Of a stretch of 34,699 nucleotides of DNA, positions 15,115 to 24,892 are shown piece after piece. The notes under the pieces are model-generated. The model was not told where the DNA came from. It searched no databases and was given only the letters and a program-made list of their open reading frames with translations. The stretch comes from Bacteroidales bacterium (GTDB taxonomy: Bacteria > Bacteroidota > Bacteroidia > Bacteroidales > UBA932): positions 1-34,699 of the forward strand of contig JAILJO010000047.1 of the NCBI GenBank assembly GCA_024694675.1. Direction: 5' to 3'. Both the position numbers and the translations under genes were made by a program. Position 1 is the stretch's first letter, and each line of letters opens with the position of its first letter.

Positions 15115-15575
15115 TCTATCGTGATCTGCATAGGTTCGCCCCTTTGGTAAGCGGGCATTACATACTTGTCCATCCATTCACAGTAGCGCTTGACGGAATT
15201 CACCAGCGCCCCGGTCTTCTTGTTCTCGCCGATAAGAGGGCAGCCATCGGTGTCGGCAGCGGTGTTGCCCGGGTGGATCCTGACTCCGGAAAAGCCTTTC
15301 ACGTCCAGGATCTCCGGCACCAGACCATTGTACTTCTTGCACCAGCTGCGGCTCTTGAACTTTTCGGACTTGGAGAGCACCATCCTGTAGGTCCCCTTGG
15401 GGATTGCGGTGCGGCCGAAGATCTTGACAATCTTGATGGCCGCCGTGGTCCACTTGTCAGTGAGTCCGCGGTCCTTGTCCTCCAGGGATTCATAGAAGCG
15501 CTCACCGTTGGTATAGAAGCGGCCGATGGTGTAGTCGTTCTTCGGGTAAACCCTTTTAATTGTCACCTGTAGCAT
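15111..15575 (-). CDS. DUF5675-like protein, possible lysis enzyme (154 aa)
   Basis: TIGRFYTNGERFYESLEDKDRG...IPKGTYRMVLSKS...ILDVKGFSGVRIHPGNTAADTDGCPLIG pattern. Confidence 0.75.
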   Translation of the reverse strand: MLQVTIKRVYPKNDYTIGRFYTNGERFYESLEDKDRGLTDKWTTAAIKIVKIFGRTAIPKGTYRMVLSKSEKFKSRSWCKKYNGLVPEILDVKGFSGVRIHPGNTAADTDGCPLIGENKKTGALVNSVKRYCEWMDKYVMPAYQRGEPMQITIE

Positions 15576-15577
15576 CT

Positions 15578-15946
15578 CTATTTCTTCTTGGGTGCAAACT
15601 TTCCGTCTTTACTGCGAGGCTGGAGGAGATCCGGACGAATCTCAAGGACGGCCTTGCGCAAGGTGGCATTCTCGTCCCGGAGCCTCTCGTTCTCCTCGCG
15701 GACCTCGCGGACCTCGGCACGTAGTTCGTTGACCTGAGTACGGAGGTCTTCGATTGTGGGTTTGTAGATGTCGTCCACGAGTTGCTTGATGGTTTCAATC
15801 TGTTCCTTCTTGGCCTCGGCTTCCGCCTTCTTGGCGTTTGCGTCCTCCTGTTTCACCCGGGCCTTGATGGTCAGGAGTCTGGAGACCCAGCCGCCCACGA
15901 CGGCTGCTCCAACGATTTCGGCAATTTGTACTAAATCCATGGTCAA
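15578..15946 (-). CDS. holin-like TM plus coiled-coil protein (122 aa)
   Basis: N-terminal TM then long charged helix; adjacent to lysis genes. Confidence 0.6.
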   Translation of the reverse strand: MTMDLVQIAEIVGAAVVGGWVSRLLTIKARVKQEDANAKKAEAEAKKEQIETIKQLVDDIYKPTIEDLRTQVNELRAEVREVREENERLRDENATLRKAVLEIRPDLLQPRSKDGKFAPKKK

Positions 15947-15989
15947 GTATGTTTAAGTTTCAATCTTTTTGTCTATCTTTGTAATGGCT

Positions 15990-16073
15990 CAGCTTTCCAT
16001 CGGAGGCGAGTCCATTACTTCAGCCTTCCATCGGAGGCGAGTGTATAGGCCCAGCCTTCCATCGGAGGCGGGT
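15990..16073. repeat. three tandem 22-bp hairpin-forming repeats, 31-bp period
   Basis: CAGCYTTCCATCGGAGGCGRGT at 15990, 16021, 16052 between tail-tip stop and holin-like start. Confidence 0.8.
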
Positions 16074-16079
16074 CCTTTT

Positions 16080-18728
16080 TTAATGCACCGGCCCTATTAT
16101 AGGTTGCAGCTGAATTCCTATTGTCCTGCCACTCGTCTTCCTGTTTATGTGTACCCTGAAAGGAGCCACCTCACTGTAAATGTATCTTGGTACCTCTTGA
16201 ATCTCCCGCGTGGTTTCCACAGCAGTTCCAACCACCATATTAGCCCAAGCCGGATTCTCGTACCTTATCGCAATGCCGAAGAGGCGGGAGCGCTTTTTCA
16301 CCACCCATGCGGTCTGCGCGGAGTCGTATGTCAATCTGAATCCGAAATCCTGGCCCAACGTGGTATTCTGCTCATAAGTAGCGAGTGTCATTGCCTCCAT
16401 CTGCGCCACGGAATAGGAAGGAGACTTCACACATTTGTTCAGTATGAACTGACGGATGTCGTCCAGCGTGATTGTGGCGCCGCTGAAGGTGAGCGGTGCA
16501 GTGGTTGCGTGCTTACCGCGTAACTCACCCCAACCGCTGCGGTAGTTAGATTGAGTATGCCCGCCCTGATCTAATGAGCGGAAACGTCCCCTCCTCTTGT
16601 CCCATACCATAAGCACGCACCCTGGATTAAGGGTTGTGTTTCCAATCAGGGGATGGGATACTCTCAAATAGGGCGTAATTTTGGGACTGCCCGTATCGCG
16701 GTCATAACCTCGGTATATTTTGAGAGTGGGGGCTTGAAGCGCCACGCCCAGAGAGCTCAAGTCTGCGGCGGATGCCGGGGTATATCCCAGCGCCGCCACC
16801 ACCATTGCTGAAGTGATTCCGGTGAGGTATCCCTGGGCGGTTACCCACTGCTGGACTTCGGCCATGGATACACCACCGCCGCTTGCACCACCGCCGCCAC
16901 CTGAAGATGATCCTCCGGAGGTCCCGCCTGTGATTTCCCTCACAACTTCACTATCCACGGTAAGGCTCACAGCTGGCAGAGACAGCGCGGAGAAGGAAAC
17001 CTCATCGGCCGCAATGTCCCACTCGTAAGTCTCCACAAAGTGGTCAATGGTGGTCTTGAGGACGAAGGGGAGATTTGTCATTCCTGAAGGGAGGTCAAGT
17101 TTCCCCTCTGTCCGGATTCTCTCGTCAGCTATGGAGATTGCATGGCCAAGTGCGGTGAGGGAAAGAAAATCGCGGCCTGTAATCCAGTGGCTATCCGTGA
17201 ATGAAGTATCCGCGACATCGGAAGTATTAAGCCAAATACCCTGAATCGCACGGATATGGATGACGTCTTCGGTAATTCTGCCGCCAATGAGTTCAAGGGT
17301 TTCACCATCACCCCTGGCGCCATTGTTTATGTTGATAATATCCTCATAGCCCTTGTTATAGAGTTCCACCGTCAGGGCGGCGGCATACACTCTCACATAG
17401 TCCCCACCGAAATAGATCTGCAGGGCGCCGGCGTAATCCGCGCCAAGGCCAGTGATGTTCCATTCATAGGTGGAAGCGGCCTCAACACACCCATCTTCGA
17501 AGTTACCATTGTCAGTAGGAGATTCAGGACTCAGCGAGTCAATGGTTGAAGGAGCTGTGTCCCTCCAGGCGCCGTTATACCACCACATGGTGGGATTTGC
17601 TGAGTTTGTGGGGATAAACTTCGCCCAGCAGGCAATGCGGGGATGGGGACTCAGTATTGTGGCGCCCCTGGAAGAATACACCCGGGCTGAAACAATAAGG
17701 GCGTTGGTGAGTTTCTTCACCGAAATGGTCTGAGCAATCTGTCCCCATATATGAGAATCGGGATCAAAAGAGCTTACCTTACCCAAGGCATAGCCTCCAA
17801 GGTTATCCACATCATATATTACCCTATATGGATGCTCTGAGTCATTGTTCGTGCCCCATACACTCTCCGTTGCCATATTTGGGTTTAGGAACATATTGGC
17901 AAGGTGCCAGGGCATCTGGAGTTTAATGCTGCGTTTTGCCGGCTCAATCTTGGTGGAAAGGTGGCCGATGGGCCACATCTGCGCCACTCCCATTTGACCG
18001 GCAGTCGTCCTCACGACTTCAGAGGTAGACGATACGGTTCCAGAAGTGGAAATGGTAATCTCCTCAAGGGATCCGGTCGATACCATCGTCACGTCCGTTT
18101 CCCTCACCATGTACCACTTGTCCTTGTACTGCGTAATGGTCATGTGCAGGGAGTCCAGCAGTCGCGTCAGGACGTCATAGTACGTCTCCTCCTCCATGAA
18201 GTCCAAATTGATCCGGTGGCTGAAGAAGTTGGAAGGGGATGATTGCACTACAGCCAGCTGACTGATGATCCGGAAGGGCAGCGAGAGTCCGGTCACGGAA
18301 AGAAGGTCGCTCAGTATGGTCTTGAGCGCCTTCAATCCCTGCGCCGTGTATTTATACAGTTTAAGTTCACCGAGGCCGTCAGTGGCCACGATTTGCACGT
18401 CATAGGGCGGAGCTATAGAGGGTTCGCTGTAGAGCTCCGGAGACACGAATCCTTCCCATACCAAAGTACCTCCGCGGTAGAGCAGCACCTTCCATTCCTT
18501 GGGATTGGAGGTATACATCTCTGCAAACTCACCGTCCACGTGGCACTCCGCGTACAACTCCAGGGAGGTTCCGCAGATTGGGCCGTTCTTCTTCTTCACC
18601 AACTTGGGAGAGCGCCCCAGCGGCCGCTGAATCACCGCGCCGCTGTATCCATCCTTCTGGATATGGATCTGATGCTCCACGCCATGACTGGAGTTGAACT
18701 TGAACAGGTATTTCGTTGCGAATGCCAT
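16080..18728 (-). CDS. tail tip / minor tail protein (882 aa)
   Basis: large ORF downstream of tape measure; N-terminal WEGFVSPELYSEPSIAPPYDVQIVATDGLGELK typical of Bacteroidetes phage tail proteins. Confidence 0.7.
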   Translation of the reverse strand: MAFATKYLFKFNSSHGVEHQIHIQKDGYSGAVIQRPLGRSPKLVKKKNGPICGTSLELYAECHVDGEFAEMYTSNPKEWKVLLYRGGTLVWEGFVSPELYSEPSIAPPYDVQIVATDGLGELKLYKYTAQGLKALKTILSDLLSVTGLSLPFRIISQLAVVQSSPSNFFSHRINLDFMEEETYYDVLTRLLDSLHMTITQYKDKWYMVRETDVTMVSTGSLEEITISTSGTVSSTSEVVRTTAGQMGVAQMWPIGHLSTKIEPAKRSIKLQMPWHLANMFLNPNMATESVWGTNNDSEHPYRVIYDVDNLGGYALGKVSSFDPDSHIWGQIAQTISVKKLTNALIVSARVYSSRGATILSPHPRIACWAKFIPTNSANPTMWWYNGAWRDTAPSTIDSLSPESPTDNGNFEDGCVEAASTYEWNITGLGADYAGALQIYFGGDYVRVYAAALTVELYNKGYEDIININNGARGDGETLELIGGRITEDVIHIRAIQGIWLNTSDVADTSFTDSHWITGRDFLSLTALGHAISIADERIRTEGKLDLPSGMTNLPFVLKTTIDHFVETYEWDIAADEVSFSALSLPAVSLTVDSEVVREITGGTSGGSSSGGGGGASGGGVSMAEVQQWVTAQGYLTGITSAMVVAALGYTPASAADLSSLGVALQAPTLKIYRGYDRDTGSPKITPYLRVSHPLIGNTTLNPGCVLMVWDKRRGRFRSLDQGGHTQSNYRSGWGELRGKHATTAPLTFSGATITLDDIRQFILNKCVKSPSYSVAQMEAMTLATYEQNTTLGQDFGFRLTYDSAQTAWVVKKRSRLFGIAIRYENPAWANMVVGTAVETTREIQEVPRYIYSEVAPFRVHINRKTSGRTIGIQLQPIIGPVH

Positions 18729-18731
18729 AGC

Positions 18732-20495
18732 TTACGTGGTGTAGAAGGTTTTCTTGTTGGAGTTGTTTATAACGGCCACCAGCTGGTCTCCGTCTGCCTG
18801 AAGAGTACCGGTGACGTTCACCGTCACCTCGCGGCCCTCGAAGTCGCTCACCATTGAAGACGATGTGGACGAGTAGGAACCCATACTGGAAGAGTAGTTG
18901 CCGGAGGCGATATTAGACATTCCCGCCTTTACGGCAGAACCCAGCATCACAAGGGCGGTACCGGCAGCTATCGCCAACATAGCGCCGCCAGTGGATAGTG
19001 ATTGAAGGGATGCCTTTATACCAAGGGACGCAGTACCGGCTTCGATTGCTATCTTACCAATAGCTATTGCCATATCTCCAAAGGCCGATACCGCCGCGTT
19101 GGCGAAGTTCTGCCACCCATTCTCTCCAGTGGCAAGGTCTCCCATCAACGTGCCGACAGCCTCCGTCAGGGTTTCAAAGGTGCCGATTATGGTGCTCTTT
19201 ATCTGCTCGGCAGCATCTTGAGCAATTCCATTTAGCTTTTCGGAGTCGAGCTCAAGGCCGACCTCAACGCTCATACCAGCAAATTCAGTCTGCACAAGAC
19301 TCTTGAAAGTAGTGACCTCAACAGGAGGGATTGTCAAGCCGACAGGGAGTTCAATCTTGTTGTTGAGGGCCGGCAACTCCACCTTGGGCATAGTAACATT
19401 CAAGATTTCGCGGTCCGCCATCACTCGCAGCATCTGGTCCGCTTCAGCAGCAAGGGCATCTACTGACTTCTGACGCTCTGCTGCCTCTTTTGCTGCCTCT
19501 TTTGCTGCGGACTCTGCCGCCTTGGCCGTTGCAGCGGCGCCCTCGTTTTCGATCTGCTGAATCTGCGTCCGAATCTTGAAGGTTTCCTGGGTAAACTTGT
19601 TCTCTTGCTGATAGTAAGCAACCACAGCCTGCTCCAACTTCTCACGGTGCTTATCACCCATCTTGGTTACATAAGCGTAGGCGAGACGGAGATTTTCCTC
19701 TAAGCCCGCATTGCGGGCATTGGCCATTGCAGTCTTACCCAAATAGCTGTCTAATCCTCCACTCTTTGCGATAGTCTCCGCAGCAGAGAGGAAGGATTCT
19801 CCCTGCTCAGTGCCCAGCCATTTGAAGAATTCCAGGTACTTCTTGCGCATCGCGGCAAGCTGGGCATCGGTGCGGTTCTCCATATTGACTCCCATCTTCT
19901 GCATATAGTAGTCAATAGTGGTGTCGCTTACCCTTGCAAGTCCGCGAGTAGGGTTCTTCTCCAGCTGCTGATATATCTTGAGCAACTCCCTGCCGGCAGT
20001 CACCCTTTCCTGATCGGAGAGGGAGGTGTCTTTCATCTTGAGCTTCAGGGCGTCAATCTTATCCAGCTGCTGGGCCAGGGCGATGTTGTAAGCGGTGCCA
20101 ATCTCGCCCATTGCATCCACTGCATCATACAAGTCGTGAGCAAGGCTGATTGCCTCGCCCATATTACTGAAGAAGTTGGAGAAATCAAGGCTGACAATGG
20201 ATGTTTTGAAGGTATCGAAGGCCGCAGACATACCTTCACAAGTGCGTCCCCAAGTGTCAGCCAGCACCTGATTCTGGTTCTTGAGGTCATTAAGAGCCTT
20301 TGCAACTACCTTGATAGCGGCAACCACGCCGGCCATAACAACGGTGGCCTTGCCGAAGGATGCAATCATCTGTCCGGCTGCGGAATTAGCATCCACACCC
20401 AGCTGTTTGAGAGCGTCTTTTACCTTCTTTGAACCTTTCTCAAAGTCCCCGGTGTCGGCGCCGATGCCGATTTTCATTTTGGGCTCTTTTGCCAT
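18732..20495 (-). CDS. tape measure protein (587 aa)
   Basis: coiled-coil N-terminus, hydrophobic stretches, follows tail chaperone-like ORFs. Confidence 0.8.
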   Translation of the reverse strand: MAKEPKMKIGIGADTGDFEKGSKKVKDALKQLGVDANSAAGQMIASFGKATVVMAGVVAAIKVVAKALNDLKNQNQVLADTWGRTCEGMSAAFDTFKTSIVSLDFSNFFSNMGEAISLAHDLYDAVDAMGEIGTAYNIALAQQLDKIDALKLKMKDTSLSDQERVTAGRELLKIYQQLEKNPTRGLARVSDTTIDYYMQKMGVNMENRTDAQLAAMRKKYLEFFKWLGTEQGESFLSAAETIAKSGGLDSYLGKTAMANARNAGLEENLRLAYAYVTKMGDKHREKLEQAVVAYYQQENKFTQETFKIRTQIQQIENEGAAATAKAAESAAKEAAKEAAERQKSVDALAAEADQMLRVMADREILNVTMPKVELPALNNKIELPVGLTIPPVEVTTFKSLVQTEFAGMSVEVGLELDSEKLNGIAQDAAEQIKSTIIGTFETLTEAVGTLMGDLATGENGWQNFANAAVSAFGDMAIAIGKIAIEAGTASLGIKASLQSLSTGGAMLAIAAGTALVMLGSAVKAGMSNIASGNYSSSMGSYSSTSSSMVSDFEGREVTVNVTGTLQADGDQLVAVINNSNKKTFYTT

Positions 20496-20496
20496 A

Positions 20497-20784
20497 TCAC
20501 TTCCTGTGCTTTTGGTTTATCCTTTCAAGGAATGCCTTGGCCTCCTTTGCCTGTTCTTCTTTGGAGAGGGCGGCCAGGCGCTCCGCCTCTTCATTGCTCG
20601 GCTCTTCTTCGTCCCAGGGGAGGGGAAGGAACTTCCGCACGTCCTTTATCTGGTCTTTAGCCTTCAGTTGTATATTAAAAAGGCGGACTCCCACTGCACG
20701 GATCACCTCCGCAACGTGGCGCCGGTCCGCCTCCTTATCTGCCTGCCACGCTATAAGCGCCTCCCAGAATTCGCCTGGGCGCAT
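20497..20784 (-). CDS. hypothetical, possible tail assembly chaperone partner (95 aa)
   Basis: between tail-tube/assembly genes and tape measure. Confidence 0.6.
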   Translation of the reverse strand: MRPGEFWEALIAWQADKEADRRHVAEVIRAVGVRLFNIQLKAKDQIKDVRKFLPLPWDEEEPSNEEAERLAALSKEEQAKEAKAFLERINQKHRK

Positions 20785-20855
20785 CAGATAGAACTCTGAC
20801 GGAGAGAGGCCCAGCCGGCTGATCGCCCAGCCGCGGACCTGTCCCAGCCTGAGCG

Positions 20856-21191
20856 TTATTTTCCCCCTTGACTTTTTTTTTCCTCCTTCTCGGCCTCTAA
20901 CGCAGCTGCGCTCTGGTGGATATATATCTCCATGAACTTGTTCACGTGGAGGGGCCGGATCATAGCACCAAGGTCAAGGGCCGTGAGGTGAATATCATGG
21001 CCTTCCAGACGCTCGCCCTCATTGATTGCAGCAGCCATCAGGGGAGTGATGTCCGTTGCTTTCATATTGGTTATTTCGGAAAGGCCCTCAAGGGAGTCCC
21101 TGCCAACTGCCACGAGGTAGTTCACAAGGGCATTCCAGTTCACCTCAACGCGGTACTCTTTGCCGCCGATAGTTATGAAGGATTTCTCCAT
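20856..21191 (-). CDS. tail assembly chaperone-like (111 aa)
   Basis: position and helical composition. Confidence 0.6.
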   Translation of the reverse strand: MEKSFITIGGKEYRVEVNWNALVNYLVAVGRDSLEGLSEITNMKATDITPLMAAAINEGERLEGHDIHLTALDLGAMIRPLHVNKFMEIYIHQSAAALEAEKEEKKSQGGK

Positions 21192-21192
21192 A

Positions 21193-21600
21193 TTACTGCT
21201 TGGTGAAGGTTCCGGTCACCTTGAAGTCAGCGGAGAGGGTGGCCTCGTCACTGGCGTTGGAGGATTCGGAATAGTTGGTCATAATAGCATTGCCGGCGTA
21301 GGTGTCGCCACTTGTGCAGAGGTACTGCACAGCAACCACGGCCTGCGTACCCTTCTTGAGGGCCTGCTCGATGAGGTCGTTACGGTTGATCTTCTGCACA
21401 CCGCTGCCCACGGCGTCCACGCTCATCATGGCGCTCACCTTGAAGGTGACATCGTGGCCAGTGACGGAGAACCGCTTCGTGCCGGCATCGTCCTTATCCA
21501 AGGACTCCTTTACGACGGCGGCGATGGTGAGGTCGTCCTGAGTACGGCCCACGATGGTCTTACCGCCTATCTTGAGTGTAATGTTGTATCCGTTTACCAT
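21193..21600 (-). CDS. major tail (tube) protein copy 2
   Basis: MVNGYNITLKIGGKTIVGRTQDDLTIAAVVKES...; paralog of next gene. Confidence 0.85.
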   Translation of the reverse strand: MVNGYNITLKIGGKTIVGRTQDDLTIAAVVKESLDKDDAGTKRFSVTGHDVTFKVSAMMSVDAVGSGVQKINRNDLIEQALKKGTQAVVAVQYLCTSGDTYAGNAIMTNYSESSNASDEATLSADFKVTGTFTKQ

Positions 21601-21612
21601 AATCGTAGCGTA

Positions 21613-22026
21613 TTACTGGTTAGCGATTACTTTGGTGAAGTCGCCGGTGATCTTGATGTCCACGGAAAGAGTGGCATCGTCGCTGGCGTTGGAGGATTCG
21701 GTGTAGTTGGTGATAATACCGGTGCCTTCATAGGCATCACCGTCGTCAGCCTCATAGGTAACGTCGAACTCGGCATTTTCCCCCACTTCAAGGGCGAGGG
21801 CGATGAGAGAATCGCGGTCCATTGCGGAAGCGGTGTCTCCGGAGACGTCGATGAGGGCGCTGCACTTGAAAGAGACCTCCTGGCCCACCACGGAATACTG
21901 CTTGCTGCCTGCGTCGTCCTTGGTCTGGGACTCCTTGATGTTAGCAGCAATGGTGAGGTCATCCTGGGTGCGGCCAAGGATGGTGAGGTCGTTAATCTTC
22001 AAGGCCACATTGTATCCTTGTACCAT
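21613..22026 (-). CDS. major tail (tube) protein copy 1
   Basis: MVQGYNVALKINDLTILGRTQDDLTIAANIKES...; TP901-1-like tail tube. Confidence 0.85.
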   Translation of the reverse strand: MVQGYNVALKINDLTILGRTQDDLTIAANIKESQTKDDAGSKQYSVVGQEVSFKCSALIDVSGDTASAMDRDSLIALALEVGENAEFDVTYEADDGDAYEGTGIITNYTESSNASDDATLSVDIKITGDFTKVIANQ

Positions 22027-22028
22027 AG

Positions 22029-22415
22029 TTAGTCAGTATTTGTGTTTATTTGTTCAACGGGTTCACTCCAGTCGGCGTACTGCTTCAGGGTGTAGTTCAT
22101 TTCAATGGTCCAGATGCCCTCCTGGCAATCCTTTGAGAAATCACCGGGGACGAAGTTGGAGCTCCCGTCCCGGAAGGCCGTCTCCACAGCCTGCTGGATG
22201 GCGGCGGCGGTTGTATCCGCCTCGCTCTTGACGTTACTCACCACGCGGATGACGGTTTCCCCAAAGAAGGCGTATACACCATCCTTATCCCTCTGCGCGA
22301 CGGAGGTGATGTCATAGACGGCGTAAGGATAGGCCTTCGTCTCGTCTTCCGACAGGACCATCGGGCAGATTTCCCGGCAGGTGTAAACCAGTTTGGCGCG
22401 TAGTGAATCGGTCAT
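22029..22415 (-). CDS. tail completion protein, DUF3168-like (128 aa)
   Basis: order between gp10-like and tail tube; ICPMVLSEDETKAYPYAVYDI. Confidence 0.65.
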   Translation of the reverse strand: MTDSLRAKLVYTCREICPMVLSEDETKAYPYAVYDITSVAQRDKDGVYAFFGETVIRVVSNVKSEADTTAAAIQQAVETAFRDGSSNFVPGDFSKDCQEGIWTIEMNYTLKQYADWSEPVEQINTNTD

Positions 22416-22900
22416 CGGTCGTAGAGTTTGTCTTGCTGTTTTACCATTTCATCCTCAAAGGTCTGCATGAACTCATTCTCCCAGCCTACAATGGCTGCTT
22501 CAAAGTCCTTGGTGGCCATCTGGCCTTCATTATTCCTACGGCGCTTGGCGCCGGCCTTAACGGGGTAGTCGAAGTGATGGGAGGGATCCCTGTGCTTCAG
22601 TGTTCCGTAGTTCTGCCAGTAGGCTTTGAACCAGTCCGGGATGTAGGAGCCGCCATCGGCATTCTTCTTTCCCTTGTTGAAAAGACCCATCAGAACGTAG
22701 GCGTTCTGCGAGAGCTGCCCCTTGCTCATCTTGTAGCGAACAAGTCGCCTGAAGAATTGCTTGGGAAGGCGCTGCCGGATGCTCCGGGTGGTCTTCTTTG
22801 CTGCTTCCCTCATAGACGCCTTTGTCATCTTCAAGACGTTATCTGGCGCCTTGTCAATGCACTTGAGGCAATCGTCCAAGCCTTCAATCTTGTAGGCCAT
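22412..22900 (-). CDS. HK97 gp10-like tail-component protein (from MAYKIEGLDD)
   Basis: position and basic helical sequence; start shortened relative to the track. Confidence 0.7.
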   Translation of the reverse strand: MAYKIEGLDDCLKCIDKAPDNVLKMTKASMREAAKKTTRSIRQRLPKQFFRRLVRYKMSKGQLSQNAYVLMGLFNKGKKNADGGSYIPDWFKAYWQNYGTLKHRDPSHHFDYPVKAGAKRRRNNEGQMATKDFEAAIVGWENEFMQTFEDEMVKQQDKLYDR

Positions 22901-22901
22901 A

Positions 22902-23225
22902 TCAGTCCACTGCGTGAAGGGTGAGGGTGCAGAAGGGGGAGAGGCGGTCGCCAAGGTCTATGGCGGTGATCTCGTACTTCTGGCCTGCTACTACCACCTG
23001 CCAGGTGGAATTCAGCTCCGGAATCTTGTAGATGGTGAGGTTAATGTAGTCCCCGCCTTCCAGATTACCGATGCTCACCTGCTCGCTAATATTCCTGTCC
23101 ACATTGGCATACACGTCACGGAACTTGGTGAAGGTGTATTTCTTACCTCCCTCCGCATCATTCGTGATGGTGCAGCTTTTAATGGTGACAAGCGTGTCAA
23201 GGTCGCCGGTATTGAAGTAGGCCAT
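22902..23225 (-). CDS. head-tail adaptor / head closure protein (107 aa)
   Basis: DTLVTIKSCTITNDAEGGKKYTFTKFRDVYANV; SPP1 gp16-like head closure pattern. Confidence 0.75.
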   Translation of the reverse strand: MAYFNTGDLDTLVTIKSCTITNDAEGGKKYTFTKFRDVYANVDRNISEQVSIGNLEGGDYINLTIYKIPELNSTWQVVVAGQKYEITAIDLGDRLSPFCTLTLHAVD

Positions 23226-23713
23226 CAGTGTTCCCCCCAGGTGCGATAAGGCCGGAGGAGGTTGGCCGCAGCTGTGCGGTCACGCTCCTCGGGCGTGTCC
23301 GTAGGATTGTTGAAGTAGCGTCCGCCAAAGAGGAAGATGGCGCCCTTCACCATCGAGGGAATCTGCTCAAAGCCGGCCTTGTACGCCAGCTCCACGGAAG
23401 ACCCCTCAACACCATCGGCAAAAGTCAGGGACCACTTGTCGAAAGTGTAGTTGGTGGCAGGTACCACCGTCCCGTCCACCTTCACTGAGGTGACCTCAAC
23501 GATGGGGCCCCTCAGTGAAAGCGTCTGGGTGAATGGCATCTGGACTCCCTTGAACACGGAAAGCGCAATCACTTTGCCGATTTCGGCCTCGGCCCGCTCG
23601 ATGCCCACCTCAAGCGCCTGCTCAAGGATGGCATCCATATCGGTGGAGGTGATACGGAGGTGATTCCGGAACTCGCCCAGAAGGGCCTGCGTGGCAATGT
23701 AGTTGCGCTCCAT
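23225..23713 (-). CDS. head-tail connector, gp6-like (162 aa)
   Basis: LGEFRNHLRITSTDMDAILEQALEVGIERAEAEIGK ... VKGAIFLFGGRYFNNPTD. Confidence 0.85.
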   Translation of the reverse strand: MERNYIATQALLGEFRNHLRITSTDMDAILEQALEVGIERAEAEIGKVIALSVFKGVQMPFTQTLSLRGPIVEVTSVKVDGTVVPATNYTFDKWSLTFADGVEGSSVELAYKAGFEQIPSMVKGAIFLFGGRYFNNPTDTPEERDRTAAANLLRPYRTWGEH

Positions 23714-23725
23714 AGTTCAGGGAAA

Positions 23726-24880
23726 TTAGGCGATCACGAGTTTGCTGAAGCTCTTGGCCAGGGCGACCTTGACGTCGGCATAGGAGAAGAGCTGGAGCTT
23801 GATTTCGCCAGTGTCGGCCATGGTGAACGGATCCACGAGGATTTCCACGCCACCCCAGCGGCCGATGAACAGGTCTTCGAAGTTACCGAAGACGGGAGTG
23901 TTGGCGGCGAACTGGTTGGAGAAGTCGGCCTTGTAGCTGTTGATCATGTTGCCGGGTTCCAGGATCATGGCCGGGAAGCCGGAAGCCTTCTGGGTGACCT
24001 TGGCCAGACCCCAGTCGGCGGCGGTCAGGATGTAACCCATCTTGCCGCGGTTGGCGTTCTCGGAGTTGATGGCGGTCTCCATAGCCACGAGGCTGGCGAA
24101 GGTGAAGGAGGTACCGGCGCTGGAAGCAGCGGAGACGATGGCGGCGAGAGCAGCCTTGTCGATGCAGGCAGCCTCAGCTGCGACTATGCGGTCCTTCAGG
24201 ATCTGCTCCACGTTCAGAGAGCTCTGGGCGAGGAGATCGCGGGTGACAGCCATGTGGCCGCGGATGCCCTTCGGGGAAAGGGTGGCCTTGGCGACGGCGG
24301 CCTTCTTTGTGGTGGAGGTGGAAACACCCTCATTGACAAAGGCGAAGGTGACACCGCCCACGGAAGGGAGGTCCACGTTACCCACCAGGTCGGTGAGGAC
24401 GGTGGCGCCCATCTTGAACACGGTGAGGCGTTCGGAGACCTCGTCCACGTAGTGCTGTCCAGTGATGACGAGGTTGCCGCCATCAGCACTGGTGCCGGCG
24501 TTCTGGCCGGAAGCGGAGCGGGTGAACACGGCGGCAGGGATGACAAGGCCCTTGGGGGCGATGCCGCTGCGCTGGAGTTCCCTGGCGCCTTCGGCTGCCA
24601 TTTCGGCCTCAAGGCCGTCGAGGGTAGCCCCGGGCATGGCGCCATTCAGGAAGCGGATAATGGAGAAGGCGTGGCCCTTTTTCTCCTCCTTCTGGAGGTG
24701 CTGGGCGACGGCAAGACGCTCGGCTGCGTCAGCTTTCTTGGCAAGGTCCAGCTCACGGGTGAGTTCGGTAACCTTGGCCTCGGCAGCGTCAACGGCAGCC
24801 TGGTCTTTAAGATCTACGGACTTGAGGGCATTCGCAGCCTCAAGGAGATCCTTCTGGATTTCAGCGATGTTAGTACGCAT
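23726..24880 (-). CDS. HK97-type major capsid protein (384 aa)
   Basis: N-terminal coiled-coil scaffold, then capsid fold; follows the protease. Confidence 0.9.
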   Translation of the reverse strand: MRTNIAEIQKDLLEAANALKSVDLKDQAAVDAAEAKVTELTRELDLAKKADAAERLAVAQHLQKEEKKGHAFSIIRFLNGAMPGATLDGLEAEMAAEGARELQRSGIAPKGLVIPAAVFTRSASGQNAGTSADGGNLVITGQHYVDEVSERLTVFKMGATVLTDLVGNVDLPSVGGVTFAFVNEGVSTSTTKKAAVAKATLSPKGIRGHMAVTRDLLAQSSLNVEQILKDRIVAAEAACIDKAALAAIVSAASSAGTSFTFASLVAMETAINSENANRGKMGYILTAADWGLAKVTQKASGFPAMILEPGNMINSYKADFSNQFAANTPVFGNFEDLFIGRWGGVEILVDPFTMADTGEIKLQLFSYADVKVALAKSFSKLVIA

Positions 24881-24892
24881 GGTTTGTAAGTA

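Noticed and set aside
15990-16073. CRISPR array
   Set aside because: Spacers would be only about 9 bp, there are just three units and no cas genes; better described as tandem hairpin repeats.
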